Origin: Nanohaloarchaea archaeon PL-Br10_U2g27
Lineage (GTDB): Archaea; Nanohalarchaeota; Nanosalinia; Nanosalinales; Nanosalinaceae
Direction of reading: 5' to 3'
Assembly: GCA_001564035.1 (NCBI GenBank)
Contig: LKMX01000017.1
Location: 1 to 13,259, forward strand
DNA: 13,259 bases
Made by a program: the position numbers and the translations under genes. The notes below the pieces were generated by a model that saw only the letters and a program-made list of their open reading frames with translations, was not told the origin of the DNA and did no database searches. This document shows positions 11,252 through 13,259 of this stretch, one piece after another; position 1 is the first letter of the stretch, and every line of letters begins with the position of its first letter.

Positions 11252-13259
11252 ATGAAAGTAGGAATCCCTAAATATGGCCTAATGTTTTTAGCAGTTTTTA
11301 TGATTGTAGGCACTGCAACCGCATCCCAATGGGAGTTTGAAGTCCCAGGAGAGCCCTACAACGTCGACATGCTCTCTAACAATACTAATTCGATAGTTCT
11401 AACAGATCTACAGACTGAGGAAGGAGACCATCTACACCCAGAAAATCTTGGAGATGAAGTACTAAGCAATGAAACAGACTCACAGTACTTAATCTACGAA
11501 TACGAAACGAAAAATGAAGGAGTCATAAACGAAACACTAGACTACCATGAAGGCCTAGAAATGTGGTACGCAGAGTTCAAACCTGACTACACAGGAATGG
11601 AAAACGTAACATTTAGGGCCCGCGGGGAAACAGCGAGCGGAGGAACACGAGACTCTGACGGGGAGGCCAACGCAACGTTCGATGTAGATGTAGGCGATAT
11701 AGATGTAGAACTTTTAACAGATATTAGAGATCCGATAAGATCAGAAAGAGAGAAAAAAATCGATGTAAGAACTACTAACACTACGAGCGACGAGATAGTC
11801 GACAACCCGAGGCCTGACCTATACTTTAACAATGCGACATTCAAAGAAGAAAGATTCGAACTAGAAAACTTCAACGATGATCCTGACGATGGATATAACT
11901 TCAACGCAGAGGTACAGACTCCAAGCCAGTCAAACTCCAGTTATGTAATGAGAACTCTGGTCGAAGAAGATGAGACCTACTTCGGAAGCTACTCTGAGTT
12001 TGTGAATACAGGCCCAGATATTAAGGGAGAAACTGTTGAGATAAGAGGTGGAGATAACTGTGACTCCTCTACCTTTGCAGAAAACTGTGAACCAGACACA
12101 GAACTCGACCTTCATTTCGGAATAACAGCGGCAAGCGCTGAATGGGTGAACGCCAGCCTATACGGATACAACGAGACAGGAGAACACTTATTCGAAGAAG
12201 TAGAAATGGATGAAGTCGAAGTAGGCGATGAATTCGTCGAGGAAGAAGGAGAAGACCCGGTTTACAATCAAATGTTTGACGCAAATATCAGCATACCTGA
12301 CATAAACACTTCAAGATACGAGGACAACCTGAGAATTGATTTCTATGCAGCTGAAAGCGATAGATCATACGAAGAGACTCAGGAAATAGGCCTGGAGACT
12401 TACAGGATGGAGGATAGAAGTAATCCTACAGCATTCAAGGATAGGACACACGAGATAAGGCTGAGGCTAGGAAAGTACTACAGCTTAACGCCTTACAGTC
12501 TTGACAGGTTTGAGGAAATAGATGTAGAGCTTTACAGAGACGACTTCAATGAAACGTTTAGTATTGGTGACCTAAGTTTCAGCGACAGTGACGGAGTAAT
12601 CACGACAGATGTCATAATTCCTGGAGAGGAAGAGCCGGGAACATACAACTTAGATGTTGAAACAGTAGACAAGTACGGTGAGGAAAAAGAACACTCATCT
12701 AGTCTAACTGTTAGTGAGGTAGAAGCCAGTTTTGATGCACAACAGGAGAAAAACCTTGCATACAACCAGACAAACGAATACCTTGAAACAGTAGAAATTG
12801 AGAATCTAGTCGACCAAGAAAAACTAGTTGAACCAGTAATAGAATCTGAACAGGAAGACATAGAAGACTGGATAATTATAGAAGACGAAAACATACTATT
12901 GGAACCAGGAGAACAAGGAGAGTTAGACATCGGCATTAACTACAGCGAACCAGTAGACATAGACGCAGACATAGTTTTCCAAGACACTGACGTAGACTAC
13001 AACGACACAACACGGATAAGCATCACAGGGCCTGAATGCCCAATATGGGATGAAAAACTATGCTCAAGCACTCAAGAAATAGAGACAACTACAAACAGTT
13101 CAGATGAAACACACGACTTCAACATAAGAAACCTTCACACAGAATCGATAGACGTAAACTTTGACTTCGAAGGAAACATCAGCGAAGTAGCAACTGCAGA
13201 AAACATGACGGTCAGCGAACAAGAAACAGGGCAAATGGAGACCGAACTAAGCTCTCCAG
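11252..13259 (+). CDS. Secreted, sequon-rich acidic surface protein with beta-sandwich repeats (3' end outside window)
   Basis: The frame from ATG 11252 stays open to the right edge, giving 669 residues. An N-terminal Sec signal peptide (residues 1-24) has a basic start, a hydrophobic core LMFLAVFMIVGTATA and an A-x-A cleavage site before SQWEF. The mature part is strongly acidic (167 D/E against 38 K/R over all 669 residues by hand count). It carries 19 N-x-S/T sequons among 44 Asn (positions 43, 73, 93, 118, 140, 176, 194, 228, 300, 307, 345, 352, 433, 505, 563, 584, 615, 642, 651). Four Cys occur as two local pairs (270/279, 596/604), likely disulfides. Residues about 490-590 and 605-669 share a CARDB/NEW3-like pattern, so the C-terminal part is probably tandem beta-sandwich domains. 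Likely an S-layer or large cell-surface protein. The exact family is unknown, and the anchor is beyond the window. Confidence 0.8.
   Translation, partial: MKVGIPKYGLMFLAVFMIVGTATASQWEFEVPGEPYNVDMLSNNTNSIVLTDLQTEEGDHLHPENLGDEVLSNETDSQYLIYEYETKNEGVINETLDYHEGLEMWYAEFKPDYTGMENVTFRARGETASGGTRDSDGEANATFDVDVGDIDVELLTDIRDPIRSEREKKIDVRTTNTTSDEIVDNPRPDLYFNNATFKEERFELENFNDDPDDGYNFNAEVQTPSQSNSSYVMRTLVEEDETYFGSYSEFVNTGPDIKGETVEIRGGDNCDSSTFAENCEPDTELDLHFGITAASAEWVNASLYGYNETGEHLFEEVEMDEVEVGDEFVEEEGEDPVYNQMFDANISIPDINTSRYEDNLRIDFYAAESDRSYEETQEIGLETYRMEDRSNPTAFKDRTHEIRLRLGKYYSLTPYSLDRFEEIDVELYRDDFNETFSIGDLSFSDSDGVITTDVIIPGEEEPGTYNLDVETVDKYGEEKEHSSSLTVSEVEASFDAQQEKNLAYNQTNEYLETVEIENLVDQEKLVEPVIESEQEDIEDWIIIEDENILLEPGEQGELDIGINYSEPVDIDADIVFQDTDVDYNDTTRISITGPECPIWDEKLCSSTQEIETTTNSSDETHDFNIRNLHTESIDVNFDFEGNISEVATAENMTVSEQETGQMETELSSP

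Larger units (their letters stand above)
51..12393. repeat. Highly iterated palindrome AGGCCT (50 copies by hand count)
   Basis: First bases of the copies: 51, 174, 234, 302, 894, 1309, 1496, 1697, 1998, 2024, 2501, 2672, 2684, 2709, 2810, 3376, 3725, 4121, 4275, 4694, 5412, 5554, 5803, 6091, 6115, 6417, 6456, 6689, 6818, 6940, 7175, 7262, 7681, 7844, 8209, 8242, 8492, 8823, 9019, 9161, 9503, 9935, 10043, 10507, 10780, 10870, 11079, 11551, 11810, 12388. Single-base variants of the GGCC core (TGGCCT/AGGCCA, AGGCCC, CGGCCT) are each far rarer. The base after the site is A 17, C 16, T 10, G 7, so the motif does not extend. In codons it gives Gly-Leu 24 times, Arg-Pro 10 and X-Ala 15; one copy overlaps a stop codon. 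Confidence 0.9.

Noticed and set aside
51..12393. AGGCCT copies as a CRISPR array, IS end or REP element
   Set aside because: Spacing is irregular, copies lie mostly within codons in three phases, and no longer shared repeat surrounds them.
12532..12936. Minus-strand ORF of 134 codons
   Set aside because: Antiparallel shadow of the open surface-protein frame. Its Ser-rich translation is what reversed acidic codons produce.
1..13259. tRNA, rRNA or SRP RNA genes
   Set aside because: Every gap is under about 80 bases, and I saw no T-loop sequence or rRNA signature in the gaps.

Overview
The window reads as chromosome of a DPANN-type halophilic archaeon, most plausibly a nanohaloarchaeote. This is an inference from four things: archaeal information-processing genes (SRP54, FtsY, L21e, RNA polymerase subunit F/Rpb4, DUF655, KsgA/Dim1, Mtq2-type HemK, Pus10), a moderate G+C of about 42% by eye, acidic proteins (extreme in the surface protein), and TATA-like boxes about 25-28 nt upstream of start codons, as expected for leaderless transcripts. 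Genes are short and tightly packed. I see no tRNA, rRNA, CRISPR array, insertion sequence or phage gene. No gene-free stretch exceeds about 80 bases.

Layout. 1-235 is the 3' end of ftsY. 294-1899 is a leftward block: a coiled-coil protein, a DUF429-like RNase H-fold protein, and an alpha/beta-hydrolase-fold protein whose catalytic Ser and His positions look replaced. It is divergent from a small membrane protein at 1954, and one TATA-like box sits exactly midway between the two starts. SRP54 follows (2319-3605), then a small orphan gene on the minus strand, a YfcE/MJ0936-type phosphodiesterase, and a YdbS/YdbT-like pair of membrane PH-domain proteins. From 6527 to 11219 runs a translation/transcription cluster: Pus10, PHP phosphoesterase, L21e, RpoF, DUF655, KsgA, HemK-type methyltransferase. 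From 11252 to the window edge a single open frame encodes at least 669 residues of a secreted, very acidic, sequon-rich surface protein. It has no stop codon in the window.

The genes centre on making and exporting proteins. FtsY and SRP54 are the two GTPases of co-translational targeting. L21e, KsgA, Pus10 and the HemK-type enzyme build or modify ribosomes, tRNA and release factor. RpoF belongs to the polymerase stalk. The surface protein is a likely client of the SRP/Sec and N-glycosylation routes.

The most striking signal is not a gene. The palindrome AGGCCT occurs 50 times by my hand count, where about 2 are expected from base composition. It is used in all three codon phases (24 Gly-Leu, 10 Arg-Pro, 15 X-Ala, 1 at a stop codon), and I see no preference for flanking bases. 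It behaves like an archaeal counterpart of the cyanobacterial HIP1 highly iterated palindrome. One copy lies on the missing nucleophile codon of the hydrolase-like gene.
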